Positions 51,450 through 60,131 of a DNA stretch of 64,000 bases are shown in pieces; position 1 is the stretch's first letter, and each line of letters begins with the position of its first letter. The notes beneath the pieces were generated by a model that searched no databases, was not told where the DNA came from, and was given only the letters and a program-made list of their open reading frames with translations. Position numbers and translations under genes: made by a program. This DNA comes from Streptomyces sp. HM190 (GTDB lineage Bacteria > Actinomycetota > Actinomycetes > Streptomycetales > Streptomycetaceae): the NCBI RefSeq assembly GCF_009857135.1, contig NZ_CP047318.1, positions 3,658,001 to 3,722,000 of the forward strand. The letters run 5' to 3'.

Positions 51450-52355
51450 TCACTCACGGTCACCGGCCACCTGGCGCTCCCGCTCGTCGGCGGCGCCCCC
51501 CGCGCCGACGAGCCCGGTCGGCATCCCCCGCAGCCGCCCCTCGAACCGCCGCACCTCGCGCGGCGCGAACGTCCCGATGAGGCCCGGCAGATACCCCCGT
51601 ACGCCCTGCATGCCCCGCAGCCACCACTGTCCGTAGACATGCCCGGACCGCCGTTCGATCCCGGTCACGATCCGGTCCACGGCCGGGCCCAGCGGATACG
51701 TCTTGCCGGCCGGCCACGGCAGCCGCTGCCGCAACTCCCGCATGGCGTGCTCCTGATCGGCCCCGCGCACCATGTCCGTGTCGGTCCACGACAGGTACGC
51801 GACCCCGACCCCCACGCCCTTGTGCCCGACCTCGGCCCGCAGACTGTGCGCGTACGCCTCGACGCCCGCCTTGGACGCGCAGTACGCCGTCATCATCGGT
51901 GCCGGGGTGATCGCGGCGAGGGAGGCTATCTGCAGCAGATAGCCCCGGCTCTCCAGGAGCGCGGGCAGGAACACCCGCCCGGTCACGGCCGATCCGACGA
52001 GGTTGACCTCGATGACCCGCCGCCAGGCGTCGGGGTCGGAGTCGGCGAAGGGCCCGCCGTTGGCGACGCCCGCGTTGGCGACGACCACGTCGACCCGGCC
52101 GAAGCGTTCCTTCACCTCGGTGGCGACCCGCGCCATGGCCTCGTGGTCGGTGACGTCGGCGTGCCAGAACCCGCTCTCGCCGTAGAGGCGTTCACCGACC
52201 CCCTTCAGCTCGTCCGGCTCCAGTCCGACGAGCGCGACCTTCGCCCCGCGCACCGAGAGCTTGCGGGCGAGGAGTTCCCCCACGCCCCGCGCGGCCCCGG
52301 TGACCACGGCCACCCGCCCCTCCAGGACGTTGCCCCTGCTGCCGCCCCTGCTCAT
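51450..52355 (-). CDS. Short-chain dehydrogenase/reductase
   Basis: A 301-residue SDR. The NAD(P)-binding motif TGAARGVGE is near 20-28, NAG in VVVANAGVANGG near 95, the catalytic Ser in LLQIASLAAITP and the YCASK pair near 162-166. A C-terminal extension of about 50 residues (WWLRGMQGVRGYLPGLIGTF) may touch the membrane, as in mycobacterial SadH-like SDRs. The ATG overlaps the hydrolase stop by 4 bp. Last gene of the monooxygenase-hydrolase-SDR operon. Confidence 0.93.
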   Translation of the reverse strand: MSRGGSRGNVLEGRVAVVTGAARGVGELLARKLSVRGAKVALVGLEPDELKGVGERLYGESGFWHADVTDHEAMARVATEVKERFGRVDVVVANAGVANGGPFADSDPDAWRRVIEVNLVGSAVTGRVFLPALLESRGYLLQIASLAAITPAPMMTAYCASKAGVEAYAHSLRAEVGHKGVGVGVAYLSWTDTDMVRGADQEHAMRELRQRLPWPAGKTYPLGPAVDRIVTGIERRSGHVYGQWWLRGMQGVRGYLPGLIGTFAPREVRRFEGRLRGMPTGLVGAGGAADERERQVAGDRE

Positions 52356-53290
52356 GCGTCCGCCTCCTCCAACTCGTCCCGCTCGGTCCGTGGTCCGTAC
52401 GCCGTCACCAGGGCGCGTATCCGGGCGGTGACCGCCTCCGGCGCCTCCACCGGCGACATGTGCCCGACACCGGTCAGCTCGGTCACCCCCACGCAGTCCG
52501 GCAGCGCGGCGGCGAGCGTCCGCGCGTGCACCGGCGGGGTCATCCGGTCCGCCGTGCCCACGAGCACGGCCGCCGGCATCGTCAACGCCCGTACGCCGTG
52601 GTCGAGGTCGAGCGTGTCGAGGACCCGCGACCAGGCGTGCCGCACCCGCGCCGGGCACGCGTGCACGATCCGCGCGCACGCCTCGACCATCACCGGCGAC
52701 GCGCCGGGGCCCATGGTGGCGTACTTCAGGATCCGCCGGGCCACCGGTGTGACCGGCCCGAGCGGCGCCCGCGACCCGAGGACCCTTGCGGTGAGCCAGG
52801 TGCGCACGCGTCCGGGACGGCCGGGCACGACGAGCGCCTCGGACACCAGCCTGGAACTGCCGGTGCTGCACAGCAGCACCGCCGCCGCGTGCTCCCGCAC
52901 ACCGGCCCGCGCCGATGCCGCCATCAGCGTCATCCCGCCCATGGAGTGCCCGACGAGGACGGCCCGCTCGCCGGGAGCGAGCGTCGCCGCGAGCACCGCC
53001 TCCAGGTCGTCCGCGAGGGCGTCCGTGCCGCACCGGGCGGAGGCGGGGCTGCGGCCGTGGCCGCGCTGGTCGTAGGCGATCACCCGGTGGTCGACGGCGA
53101 GGTCCCGGATCTGCGCCGCCCAGAACGCGGTCGAGCAGGTCCAGCCGTGCACGAGCACCACCGCGGGCGCGTCGTCCGGCCCGTGGGTCTCCACGTGCAG
53201 CCGCGCGCCGTCGGCGGACACGGCCGTCAGCTCCCTTACGGCGACGGGCGGGGCGTAGGGCCCGTGCTTCCCCTGGGTCAGTCGGGTCAC
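52352..53290 (-). CDS. Alpha/beta-fold hydrolase
   Basis: 312 residues. The oxyanion region VVLVHGWTCSTAFW is near 45, the nucleophile elbow LVGHSMGGMTL (Ser about 113), the acid in VGTADRMTPP and His in TGVGHMSPVEAPE. It lies between a Baeyer-Villiger-type monooxygenase and an SDR, with 4-bp overlaps at both ends, so the three enzymes are made together. It could cleave the ester or lactone formed by the monooxygenase. GTG start at 53290. Confidence 0.93.
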   Translation of the reverse strand: MTRLTQGKHGPYAPPVAVRELTAVSADGARLHVETHGPDDAPAVVLVHGWTCSTAFWAAQIRDLAVDHRVIAYDQRGHGRSPASARCGTDALADDLEAVLAATLAPGERAVLVGHSMGGMTLMAASARAGVREHAAAVLLCSTGSSRLVSEALVVPGRPGRVRTWLTARVLGSRAPLGPVTPVARRILKYATMGPGASPVMVEACARIVHACPARVRHAWSRVLDTLDLDHGVRALTMPAAVLVGTADRMTPPVHARTLAAALPDCVGVTELTGVGHMSPVEAPEAVTARIRALVTAYGPRTERDELEEADA

Positions 53291-54879
53291 GCTCCGGCCT
53301 CCACCTTCGTCGCCTCGGTCGCGGTCGTCCCCCGCGTCGTCCCCGTACCGGTGCGCGGCACCCGCAGCACCTCGTACTCGGCGAGGTCCACCCGCCGGGT
53401 GGCGCCGCGGAACTCGGTGGTGGTTCCGGGCCAGATGGTGGTGTTGCGGCCGTGCGCGTCGAGGTACCAGCTGGTGCAGCCGCCGGTGTTCCAGACGGTG
53501 CGCTCCATCCGCTTCTGCACGCGCCGGTTCCAGGCGTCCACGGCGTCGGCCCGCGCGTCGAGGGCGACCCGGCCGCCCAGCACGTCCAACTGCCGCAGGA
53601 AGTCCGCCATGTAGTTCAGCTGCGACTCGATCATCAGGATCATGCTGGAGTTCCCGAGGCCCGTGTTGGGCCCGATGATCGTCATCCAGTTCGGGAACCC
53701 GGCGGCCGAAGCCCCGCGCAGCGCCCGCATCCCGCCGTCGGCCCAGGACTCGGCGAGGGTGCGGCCGTCGGCGCCGACGACCCGGTCGGCGATGGGCATG
53801 TCGGTGACGTGGAACCCGGTGCCGAAGACGATCGCGTCGGCCTCGGCGGTGGTCCCGTCGGCCGCGACGAGCGTGGAGCCCTCGACGCGGGCGAGCCCGG
53901 AGGCGACCACGTCGACGTTGGGCCGGGTGAGCGCCGGATAGTAGGTGTTCGACAGCAGGATCCGCTTGCAGCCGATGCGGTAGTCGGGGGTGAGCTTGGC
54001 GCGCAGGGCGGGGTCCTCGACCGCCCGTGCCATGTTCCGCCGGGCCATCCGCTCGACCAGGCCCAGTTGTTCGGGGCGCTTGGTGAAGGCCTGCACCTGG
54101 AGCTCCCGGATGCCCCACAGCAGCCCGCGCCGGGCCTTCGTGGTGAAGGGCAGCTGCCGGTGCAGCCACCGCTCGGCCCGGCTGATGTCGCGGTCGACGC
54201 GGGGCAGCACCCACGGCGGGGTCCGCTGGAACAGGGTCAGCCGGCCGACCTCGGGCTGGATCGCGGGCACGATCTGGATCGCCGAGGCCCCCGTGCCGAC
54301 CATCGCGACCCGCTTGCCGCGCAGGTCGTAGTCGTGGTTCCAGCGGGCGGAGTGGAACACCTCGCCGGGGAAGGAGTCGATGCCGGGCACGTCGGGGACC
54401 CTGGGATCGGAGAGCGGCCCGGTGGCGGAGACGACGACGTCGGCGGAGAACCGCCCGCCACTGGTCTCGATCTCCCAGCGCAGCCGCCGCGCGTCCCAGC
54501 TCATCCGCTCGACCTCGCAGCGCAGCCGGATGTGCGGCCGCAGCCGGAAGACGTCGGCGACGTGCTCCAGGTACGCCCGGATGTGCCGCTGCCCGGAGAA
54601 GGTGCGCGGCCAGTCCGGGTTGGGCGCGAAGGAGAAGGAGTACAGATGCGACGGCACGTCACAGGCACACCCCGGGTAGTCGTTGTCCCGCCAGGTGCCG
54701 CCCACCGAGCCGCCCCGCTCCAGCACGACGAAGTCGGTGATCCCTTCCCGCCGCAGCCGTACGGCGGCGCCCAGCCCGCCGAACCCGGCCCCGATCACCG
54801 CCACCCGGACGTGCGGGTACGAGAACCTGCCCCCGCCGTCCCCGTCCGCGTGTCCCTGCCCCTGCCCCTGCCCGGCCAT
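53287..54879 (-). CDS. Flavin-binding Baeyer-Villiger-type monooxygenase
   Basis: 530 residues. The FAD motif GAGFGGLGAAVRL is near 26-38. The Baeyer-Villiger fingerprint FxGxxxHxxxW appears as FPGEVFHSARWN near 170-181 (Asn replaces the usual Pro/Asp). The NADP motif GTGASAIQI is near 195. It would insert oxygen next to a ketone to form an ester. ATG at 54879 with GGAGG six bases upstream; a further upstream start is less likely. First gene of an operon with a hydrolase and an SDR; a MerR regulator is divergent. Confidence 0.93.
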   Translation of the reverse strand: MAGQGQGQGHADGDGGGRFSYPHVRVAVIGAGFGGLGAAVRLRREGITDFVVLERGGSVGGTWRDNDYPGCACDVPSHLYSFSFAPNPDWPRTFSGQRHIRAYLEHVADVFRLRPHIRLRCEVERMSWDARRLRWEIETSGGRFSADVVVSATGPLSDPRVPDVPGIDSFPGEVFHSARWNHDYDLRGKRVAMVGTGASAIQIVPAIQPEVGRLTLFQRTPPWVLPRVDRDISRAERWLHRQLPFTTKARRGLLWGIRELQVQAFTKRPEQLGLVERMARRNMARAVEDPALRAKLTPDYRIGCKRILLSNTYYPALTRPNVDVVASGLARVEGSTLVAADGTTAEADAIVFGTGFHVTDMPIADRVVGADGRTLAESWADGGMRALRGASAAGFPNWMTIIGPNTGLGNSSMILMIESQLNYMADFLRQLDVLGGRVALDARADAVDAWNRRVQKRMERTVWNTGGCTSWYLDAHGRNTTIWPGTTTEFRGATRRVDLAEYEVLRVPRTGTGTTRGTTATEATKVEAGA

Positions 54880-55049
54880 CCGGTACCTCCACGCCTCATC
54901 GCGTGCGCACACCGCGTCCGCACCCTGCGTCCGCACCTCACGTCCACGCCAGTAATCACTGGCGCAATGGCGAGAGTAGGGCAGGACCGTACCGATGGGT
55001 AGGGGTGGAGCGCTGCCGAGTTACCGCCGGTACAACATAGGCTTCCCGC

Positions 55050-55727
55050 GTGGCAGCAGACGGCGAGCGACGCGAGTACCGCATGGAGGAGCTGGCCAGG
55101 GAGGCCGGCATCACCGTACGCACCCTGCGCTTCTACCGGGAGCGCAGACTGATCCCGCCGCCCCGCCGCGAGGGCCGCATCGCCTGGTACGACGACACCC
55201 ACCTGGCCCGGCTGCGCACGATCTCGGCGCTGCTGGAGCGCGGCCACACCCTGAACGGCATCGCGGAACTCGCCGAGGCCTTCGACCAGGGCCGCGACGT
55301 GGGCGAACTGCTGGGCCTCGGCGCGCCCACCGAGGAGACCCCGGTCCGCCTCACCCCCGAGGCCCTCGCCGACCACTTCGGCGACCAGGCGACCCCCGAG
55401 AACCTCTCCGCGGCCCTCGACCTCGGCTATCTCGCCACCGACGGCGGCGAGATCGTCCACATCAGCCGCCGCCTCCTCGACGTCTCCGCCGCCCTGGTCC
55501 GCGAGGGCATCCCCCTGGCCGACGTCCTCGCCACCGGCCGCCGGGTCCGCGCCCACGCCGAGGCCCTGGCCGCCCTCTTCACCGACCTGATACTCCACCA
55601 CCCCGGCCACACCCCCGAGGACCTCGTGCGCCTCCGCCCGCTGGCGAAGAGCGTGGCGGAGGCCGAACTGTCGATGGCACTGGACCGCAGCCTGCGGCGG
55701 GCCGGCCTGGAGGAAGAGCAGACGTAG
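55050..55727 (+). CDS. MerR-family transcriptional regulator
   Basis: 225 residues. The winged-helix N-terminus YRMEELAREAGITVRTLRFYRERRLIPPPRREGRIAWYDDTHLARL (about 10-54) is the MerR DNA-binding domain. The C-terminal 130 residues are helical, without the Cys ligands of metal sensors, so the effector is more likely an organic ligand. GTG start at 55050. It is divergent from the monooxygenase operon across 170 bp that includes TTACCGCCGGTACAACATAG just upstream of the start, and so probably controls it. Confidence 0.92.
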   Translation: MAADGERREYRMEELAREAGITVRTLRFYRERRLIPPPRREGRIAWYDDTHLARLRTISALLERGHTLNGIAELAEAFDQGRDVGELLGLGAPTEETPVRLTPEALADHFGDQATPENLSAALDLGYLATDGGEIVHISRRLLDVSAALVREGIPLADVLATGRRVRAHAEALAALFTDLILHHPGHTPEDLVRLRPLAKSVAEAELSMALDRSLRRAGLEEEQT

Positions 55728-55751
55728 CCGGACGTGATCCCCCGGAGCTGA

Positions 55752-56555
55752 TCAGAGGTCGTAGACGACGGTCACCGGCGCGTGGTCCGACCACCGCTCC
55801 GCGTGGGTGGCGGCACGCTCCACGAGCCCCTTGACCGCCTTCCCGGCGAGCCGGGCGGTGGCCGCGTGGTAGTCGATGCGCCATCCGCTGTCGTTGTCGA
55901 AGGCCCTGCCCCGGTACGACCACCAGGTGTACGGCCCCTCGACGTCCGGGTGCAGGGCGCGCACGACGTCGACGTAGCCGCCGTCGGCCTCGTCGAAGAC
56001 GCGGCCGAGCCAGGCGCGCTCCTCCGGCAGGAACCCGGAGTTCTTGACGTTGCCGCGCCAGTTCTTGAGGTCGGCCTCGCGGTGGGCGATGTTCCAGTCG
56101 CCGCACACGACGACCTCACGGCCGTCGGCGGCGGCCCGCTCGCGCAGATCCTTGAGGTAGGGGAGGAACTCCCCCATGAACCGGACCTTCTCGTCCTGCC
56201 GCTCGGTCCCGACCTCACCGGAGGGCAGGTAGAGGCTGGCCACGGTGACGCCGGGCAGATCGGCCTCGACATAGCGTCCGGTGCCGTCGAACTCGGCCGA
56301 CCCGAACCCCACCCGCACCCGGTCGGGTTCACGCCGGCTGTACAGCGACACCCCCGCGCGCCCCTTGGCGGCGGCCGGCGCGTGCACGACATGCCACCCC
56401 TCGGGCTGCCGCACCGCCTCGGGCAGCTGCCCGGGCTCGGCGCGCACCTCCTGGAGGCACAGCACGTCCGCGGAGGTCTCGCCGAGCCACTCCACGAAGC
56501 CCTTCTTCGCGGCGGCCCGCAGCCCGTTCACGTTCACAGAGGTCACAGTGAGCAC
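55752..56555 (-). CDS. xthA: Exodeoxyribonuclease III
   Basis: A 267-residue endonuclease/exonuclease/phosphatase-fold AP endonuclease for base-excision repair. SVNVNGLRAAAKKGF is the N-terminus with the metal Asn. The metal Glu is in VLCLQEVRA, then VVVCGDWNIAHREADLKNW (Asp/Asn), and WRIDYHAAT and RWSDHAPVTVVYDL close the active site. Length equals E. coli XthA (268). The GTG at 56555 gives VLTVTSVNVNG, the usual start; an ATG at 56576 would add seven residues. Confidence 0.94.
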   Translation of the reverse strand: MLTVTSVNVNGLRAAAKKGFVEWLGETSADVLCLQEVRAEPGQLPEAVRQPEGWHVVHAPAAAKGRAGVSLYSRREPDRVRVGFGSAEFDGTGRYVEADLPGVTVASLYLPSGEVGTERQDEKVRFMGEFLPYLKDLRERAAADGREVVVCGDWNIAHREADLKNWRGNVKNSGFLPEERAWLGRVFDEADGGYVDVVRALHPDVEGPYTWWSYRGRAFDNDSGWRIDYHAATARLAGKAVKGLVERAATHAERWSDHAPVTVVYDL

Positions 56556-56641
56556 CGCTGCACGATACCCGTACATTGGAACCGGTCCAGATCCGACGGA
56601 CCCACCCAACCTCCCCTACGCATGGCTATACGATCCGCAAC

Positions 56642-57118
56642 ATGATTATCCGTCCCGTGCCCTTCGATCACCCCGACGCCGTCAAACTGAACGACGAGGT
56701 CCAGGCCGAGTACCACGTCCGCTACGGCGACGGCGGTGACGCCACCCATGTCGACCCGGCGCACTTCATGCCGCCGGCCGGGCTGTATCTGATCGCCTAC
56801 GACGGCCAGGACCGACCGGTCGCGACGGGCGGCTGGCGCTCCCAGGACGCGAACGACGAGGGCTACCTGGACGGGGACGCCGAGATCAAGCGCATGTACG
56901 TCACCCCGGCGGCCCGCGGCCTGGGCCTGGCCCGCCGCATCCTGACCGAGCTGGAGTCCGACGCCCGCACGGCCGGCCGTACGCGCATGGTCCTCGAAAC
57001 GGGCTCGAAGCAGCCCGAGGCCGTCGCTCTCTACACCTCCAGCGGCTACGAGCCCTGCGCCAAGTTCGGCTACTACCGCTTCCACGAACTGAGCCTGTGC
57101 TTCGCGAAGCCGCTCTGA
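56642..57118 (+). CDS. GNAT-family N-acetyltransferase
   Basis: A 158-residue single GNAT domain. The acetyl-CoA motif A is IKRMYVTPAARGLGLARRILTELE (R/Q-x-x-G-x-G/A as RGLGLA, about 89-95). ALYTSSGYEPCAKFGYYRFHE closes the fold. Preceded by MIIRPVPFDHPDAVKLNDEVQAEY. The ATG at 56642 is used because sequence before it is the divergent promoter. Divergent from xthA. Substrate unknown. Confidence 0.9.
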   Translation: MIIRPVPFDHPDAVKLNDEVQAEYHVRYGDGGDATHVDPAHFMPPAGLYLIAYDGQDRPVATGGWRSQDANDEGYLDGDAEIKRMYVTPAARGLGLARRILTELESDARTAGRTRMVLETGSKQPEAVALYTSSGYEPCAKFGYYRFHELSLCFAKPL

Positions 57119-57182
57119 ACGGACGCGGGCGGCGCGGCGGCGCGAACAATCCCCGTGCCGCCGCCACCCCGCGCCCCCTAGC

Positions 57183-57626
57183 GTGACCCGGGTGAAGGAG
57201 AACCGCCGCCTGCGCCGCATGGTCGTGGGGAACAGCACCTGGCACTGGACGGTCCGCCGGCGCTCCCACCGCACCCACGGTCACTGCCTGCTGAAGCTCA
57301 CCCTCTACCCGGAGGGGCCCCGCCGCCGCCTGGTCCTGGTCTTCGCGCCGGCCGAGAACCGGGTCGTCTCCAGCTGCTACTTCGCGGCCGGCGACCTGGT
57401 CCGCCTCCCGGACCGCACCTGGCTCAACCTCTACGAACCCGCCACGGTCCGCCGCCTCCTGGACGCCGCGTCCCCCGCACTGGACCGCTCCCCGTCCGCC
57501 CACACGGTCGAACTGGACGGCTGGCCCTACTTCGACACGATCACCGCCCCGCCGCCCGCCGACCCCACGACAGGGGATCTCACGACAGGTGATCCCATGG
57601 CAGGCGATCCCACGGTAACGGCCTGA
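57183..57626 (+). CDS. Hypothetical protein with repeated C-terminus
   Basis: 147 residues, soluble, arginine-rich. I do not recognise the family; RRMVVGNSTWHWTVRRRSHRTHGHCLLKLTLYPEG followed by LVLVFAPAENRVVSSCYFAAGDLVRL looks like a small beta-rich domain. Residues 127-146 are DP(T/M)-TG/AG repeats (DPTTG DLTTG DPMAG DPTVT) coded by a 15-bp tandem DNA repeat. The GTG start at 57183 is tentative. It is convergent with the tRNA gene across a strong hairpin. Confidence 0.65.
   Translation: MTRVKENRRLRRMVVGNSTWHWTVRRRSHRTHGHCLLKLTLYPEGPRRRLVLVFAPAENRVVSSCYFAAGDLVRLPDRTWLNLYEPATVRRLLDAASPALDRSPSAHTVELDGWPYFDTITAPPPADPTTGDLTTGDPMAGDPTVTA
57561..57620 (+). repeat. 15-bp tandem repeat at the 3' end of a gene
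   Basis: Four 15-bp units (GACCCCACGACAGGG, GATCTCACGACAGGT, GATCCCATGGCAGGC, GATCCCACGGTAACG) are contiguous, two codons before the stop. They encode five-residue repeats, so copy-number change would keep the frame. Confidence 0.9.
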
Positions 57627-57634
57627 CAACACGT

Positions 57635-57669
57635 CAGAGCCCACAGTGGGGTTACCACTGGGGGCTCTG
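57635..57669. terminator. Bidirectional hairpin between hypothetical gene and tRNA-Ala
   Basis: CAGAGCCC (57635-57642) pairs with GGGCTCTG (57662-57669), then after one mismatch CAGTGG with CCACTG, around a 5-base loop. It lies 9 bp past the hypothetical gene and 8 bp past the tRNA 3' end, so it can stop both transcripts. Confidence 0.75.
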
Positions 57670-57676
57670 AGCTGCG

Positions 57677-57750
57677 TGGACCTGAGGGGATTTGAACCCC
57701 TGGCCCCCTCGATGCGAACGAGGTGCGCTACCGGACTGCGCCACAGGCCC
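57677..57750 (-). tRNA. tRNA-Ala (anticodon CGC)
   Basis: 74 nt on the minus strand. Acceptor GGGCCTG pairs with CAGGTCC; the D-arm is GGCGCAGTCCGGTAGCGC. The anticodon stem CCTCG/CGAGG carries loop TTCGCAT, anticodon CGC, which reads the alanine codon GCG. The T-arm is AGGGGTTCAAATCCCCT. Discriminator A; CCA is not encoded. GCG is a common codon in this high-GC genome. Confidence 0.92.
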
Positions 57751-57885
57751 TTGCAACGAGTGAAACTCTAGCATCCCCATCCGGCTGCTTGGAAATCCGT
57801 TCCGGGTGGGCCGCCGATCCGCTTCCGGGCGGCTCGTGGCTGGTCAGGGAGCGGACGGAGAGCGGACGGACAGGAGGACCGGGAG

Positions 57886-59250
57886 TCACTCGTTGGCCGC
57901 GCGGGGCCGGTCGCCGTCCTCGTACTGGTCGAAGAGCGGTGTGCGGCCCCGCTCGCGGGAGCGGCGCGCGGACGCCGCGCGGCGGGCGTCGGAGCGACCG
58001 CCGTCGGGGGTGTCGGCGGTGTCGGCCGCCTCGGGCGACCCGGCGTCGGCAGGGTCCTCCTCGGCGGCGGGCTCCGACTCCGCCTCCCGCGCGCCGGCGT
58101 GCGGGTCGGCCGCGCTGGAGCGCGCGGAGCTCCAGGCGTCCGGTGCGCAGAGGTCGACCCCGGAGGTGGCCCGCGGCGCGACCGGCGCGGTCACATAGGT
58201 GGGGAGCGGCACGGGGACCGGGTCCCAGCTCTCGCCCTGGCCGGGCTTGCGCTGGCGCTCGCGCTGCTGGTCGATCCACTCGGCGTGGTCGGTCTGCTCG
58301 ACGAGGGCCCGGCGGTCGGCCGCGAGGGCGTTCAGGTCCGGCCTGGTCTCCTCGCTCTCTGGCCCGTCCTCCGGCTCGTCGGCGTCGACCGCCTCGGTCA
58401 CGGGCCGCCGCCTGGGCTGCCGCTCCCGGAGTTGCTGTGCCGCCGCCTCGGCCCGCCTGCGGTCCATGACGTACGCGAACCGCTTCCGCTCCTGGCGGCG
58501 CAGGTGCGCGATGTACGCGCTCAGCAGCACCGCGGGGACGGCGGGCGCCCACAGGAAGGCGAGTCCGCCGACCGCGGCGACCACCGCGCCGAGGGTGAAG
58601 GCGAGGAAGAGCATCACGGTGGTGCGCCGCCGGCGCGCGAGCACCTTCGAGCGCCGGGCGCGTGCCATGGCCTCCGCCGAGCCGGCCTTGCGTGCGGCCG
58701 CCTTCCGCTTGCCCGAGGGCGAGGCGGCGGAGACCGAGGGCGAGGCGGCGGCCGGGGGCTTCGCGCGGGCGGCGCCGTGCGCCCCGGCCCCGGCAGACGT
58801 CCCGGCGGCCGCCTGCGCGGCCATCGGCCTGCCCGTACCGCCGGGCTGCTGGGGCACCGGCTTGCCCTGCGGGCCGGCCTTGCCCTGTGGCGCTGGTTTC
58901 CCCGGCTGCTGCGCCTGTGGGGGAGGCTGCGGTGACTCACCCCGCTCCACGGGGAGTTGGGCCTTCGTGTGCGCCCGGTGCGGGGGCATGGCGAAGGCCC
59001 GGACGTCCACCGAGTCGGTGACGGCGTCCGGGTCGGCGTCGGGCTCCCCCTCGTCGGTGGAGCGCGCCCGCAGGTCCTTGGCGTACCGGCGCTCCATGCC
59101 CGCCCGTCCGGACAGCAGCCGGATGGCGGTGCTGAAGCGTTCCGTCGGACGGGCTTCGTTCAGCTCGTCCTGCCTACGGAGCCACATCGGCACCAAGTAG
59201 GCGGCCCAGGCCCCGACGATGACTGCGTAGATGAGGCCGCTGCTGCTCAC
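57886..59250 (-). CDS. sepX: SepX/GlpR-type membrane cell-division protein
   Basis: 454 residues. An N-terminal membrane segment (VSSSGLIYAVIVGAWAAYLVPMWL, 1-24) is followed by a conserved basic/acidic patch (RRQDELNEARPTERFSTAIRLLSGR). A long Pro/Gln/Ala-rich disordered linker (about 80-205) leads to two further membrane helices (about 218-262) and a basic C-terminal region (LRRQERKRFAYVMDRRRAEAAAQ). This plan and the galU-moeA-...-rimJ neighbourhood match actinobacterial SepX, the homologue of GlpR, the membrane receptor of the MoeA-like Glp in Corynebacterium. SepX acts with DivIVA/FtsZ in septation. The start GTG at 59250 follows the conserved N-terminus. The identification is from family knowledge. 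Confidence 0.8.
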   Translation of the reverse strand: MSSSGLIYAVIVGAWAAYLVPMWLRRQDELNEARPTERFSTAIRLLSGRAGMERRYAKDLRARSTDEGEPDADPDAVTDSVDVRAFAMPPHRAHTKAQLPVERGESPQPPPQAQQPGKPAPQGKAGPQGKPVPQQPGGTGRPMAAQAAAGTSAGAGAHGAARAKPPAAASPSVSAASPSGKRKAAARKAGSAEAMARARRSKVLARRRRTTVMLFLAFTLGAVVAAVGGLAFLWAPAVPAVLLSAYIAHLRRQERKRFAYVMDRRRAEAAAQQLRERQPRRRPVTEAVDADEPEDGPESEETRPDLNALAADRRALVEQTDHAEWIDQQRERQRKPGQGESWDPVPVPLPTYVTAPVAPRATSGVDLCAPDAWSSARSSAADPHAGAREAESEPAAEEDPADAGSPEAADTADTPDGGRSDARRAASARRSRERGRTPLFDQYEDGDRPRAANE

Positions 59251-59472
59251 GGTCACACCGTAGAGGGGTTTGCTTGGGGCCATCCGCCAATTGGGCCGGT
59301 GTGTCGCACGATCTGGCTGATATTTCGAGCTTTTTTTGTGACCGATCCGATCAGCTGGCCGCTGAGAGCGGGAATTTCACGCATCGAGAGCGAATCGAGT
59401 ACGCACCGAGAACGCTTCGAGTCGTTCAACTCGATCGCCGGGCGATCACCTTAATTCGAACACGTATTTTAT

Positions 59473-60114
59473 TTATGACGTCGGTCCCGGCTTGCCCGCG
59501 TCGGATCCGGCGTTGCGCGCGTCCCGCGCCCGTTCGCGCCGCCAACGGGCCAGCAGCCCCTCGGGGACCTCTTCGGCGGTGAGGGCGAAGACCAGATGAT
59601 CACGCCAGGCGCCGTCAATGTGGAGATACCGTGGGCGAAGCCCTTCCTCGCGGAATCCGAGTTTCTCCACGACCCGCCGACTGGGCCGGTTCTCGGGGCG
59701 AATGCAGACCTCGATGCGGTGCAGTCCGACGGTTCTGAAGCAGTGGTCGACGACGAGCGCCACCGATGTCGGCATCACCCCGCGCCCGGCCACCGACTCG
59801 TCGATCCAGTAGCCGACGTGCCCGGAGCACATCGAGCCCCAGGTGATCCCCGCGACCGTCAACTGCCCGACCAGCCGCCCCTGGTACTCGATGACGAACG
59901 GCAGCATCCGGCCCGCGTTCGCCTCCGCCCGCAGATGGCGGACCATCTGACGGTACGTCGGCCGGTGCGCGATGGGCCCGCTCGGTGTGGGCGGCGGGAT
60001 GGTGGCCTCCCAGGGCCGCAGCCAGTCCCGGTTGCGCCGGTTGACCTCGCGCCAGGCCCGCTGGTCGCGCATCTTTATGGGCCGAAGGACCACATCGCCG
60101 TCCACCAGGACCAC
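59473..60114 (-). CDS. rimJ: RimJ/RimL-type GNAT acetyltransferase
   Basis: 213 residues. VVLRPIKMRDQRAWREVNRRNRDWLRPWEAT is the RimJ/RimL N-terminus. Motif A for acetyl-CoA is VGYWIDESVAGRGVMPTSVAL (about 115-135), then RIEVCIRPENRPSRRVVEKLGFREEGLRPRYLHIDG. RimJ acetylates N-termini of ribosomal and other proteins. The GTG at 60114 follows the mog stop by 17 bp. The 222 bp between this gene and sepX are AT-rich for this genome. Confidence 0.88.
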   Translation of the reverse strand: MVLVDGDVVLRPIKMRDQRAWREVNRRNRDWLRPWEATIPPPTPSGPIAHRPTYRQMVRHLRAEANAGRMLPFVIEYQGRLVGQLTVAGITWGSMCSGHVGYWIDESVAGRGVMPTSVALVVDHCFRTVGLHRIEVCIRPENRPSRRVVEKLGFREEGLRPRYLHIDGAWRDHLVFALTAEEVPEGLLARWRRERARDARNAGSDAGKPGPTS

Positions 60115-60131
60115 GGGCCAGGATGGGCTGT

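Noticed and set aside
53033..53290. Apparent fusion of SDR with an upstream 225-residue extension in the same frame.
   Set aside because: The extension is the hydrolase gene read in another frame; real starts are set by 4-bp overlaps at 52355 and 53290.
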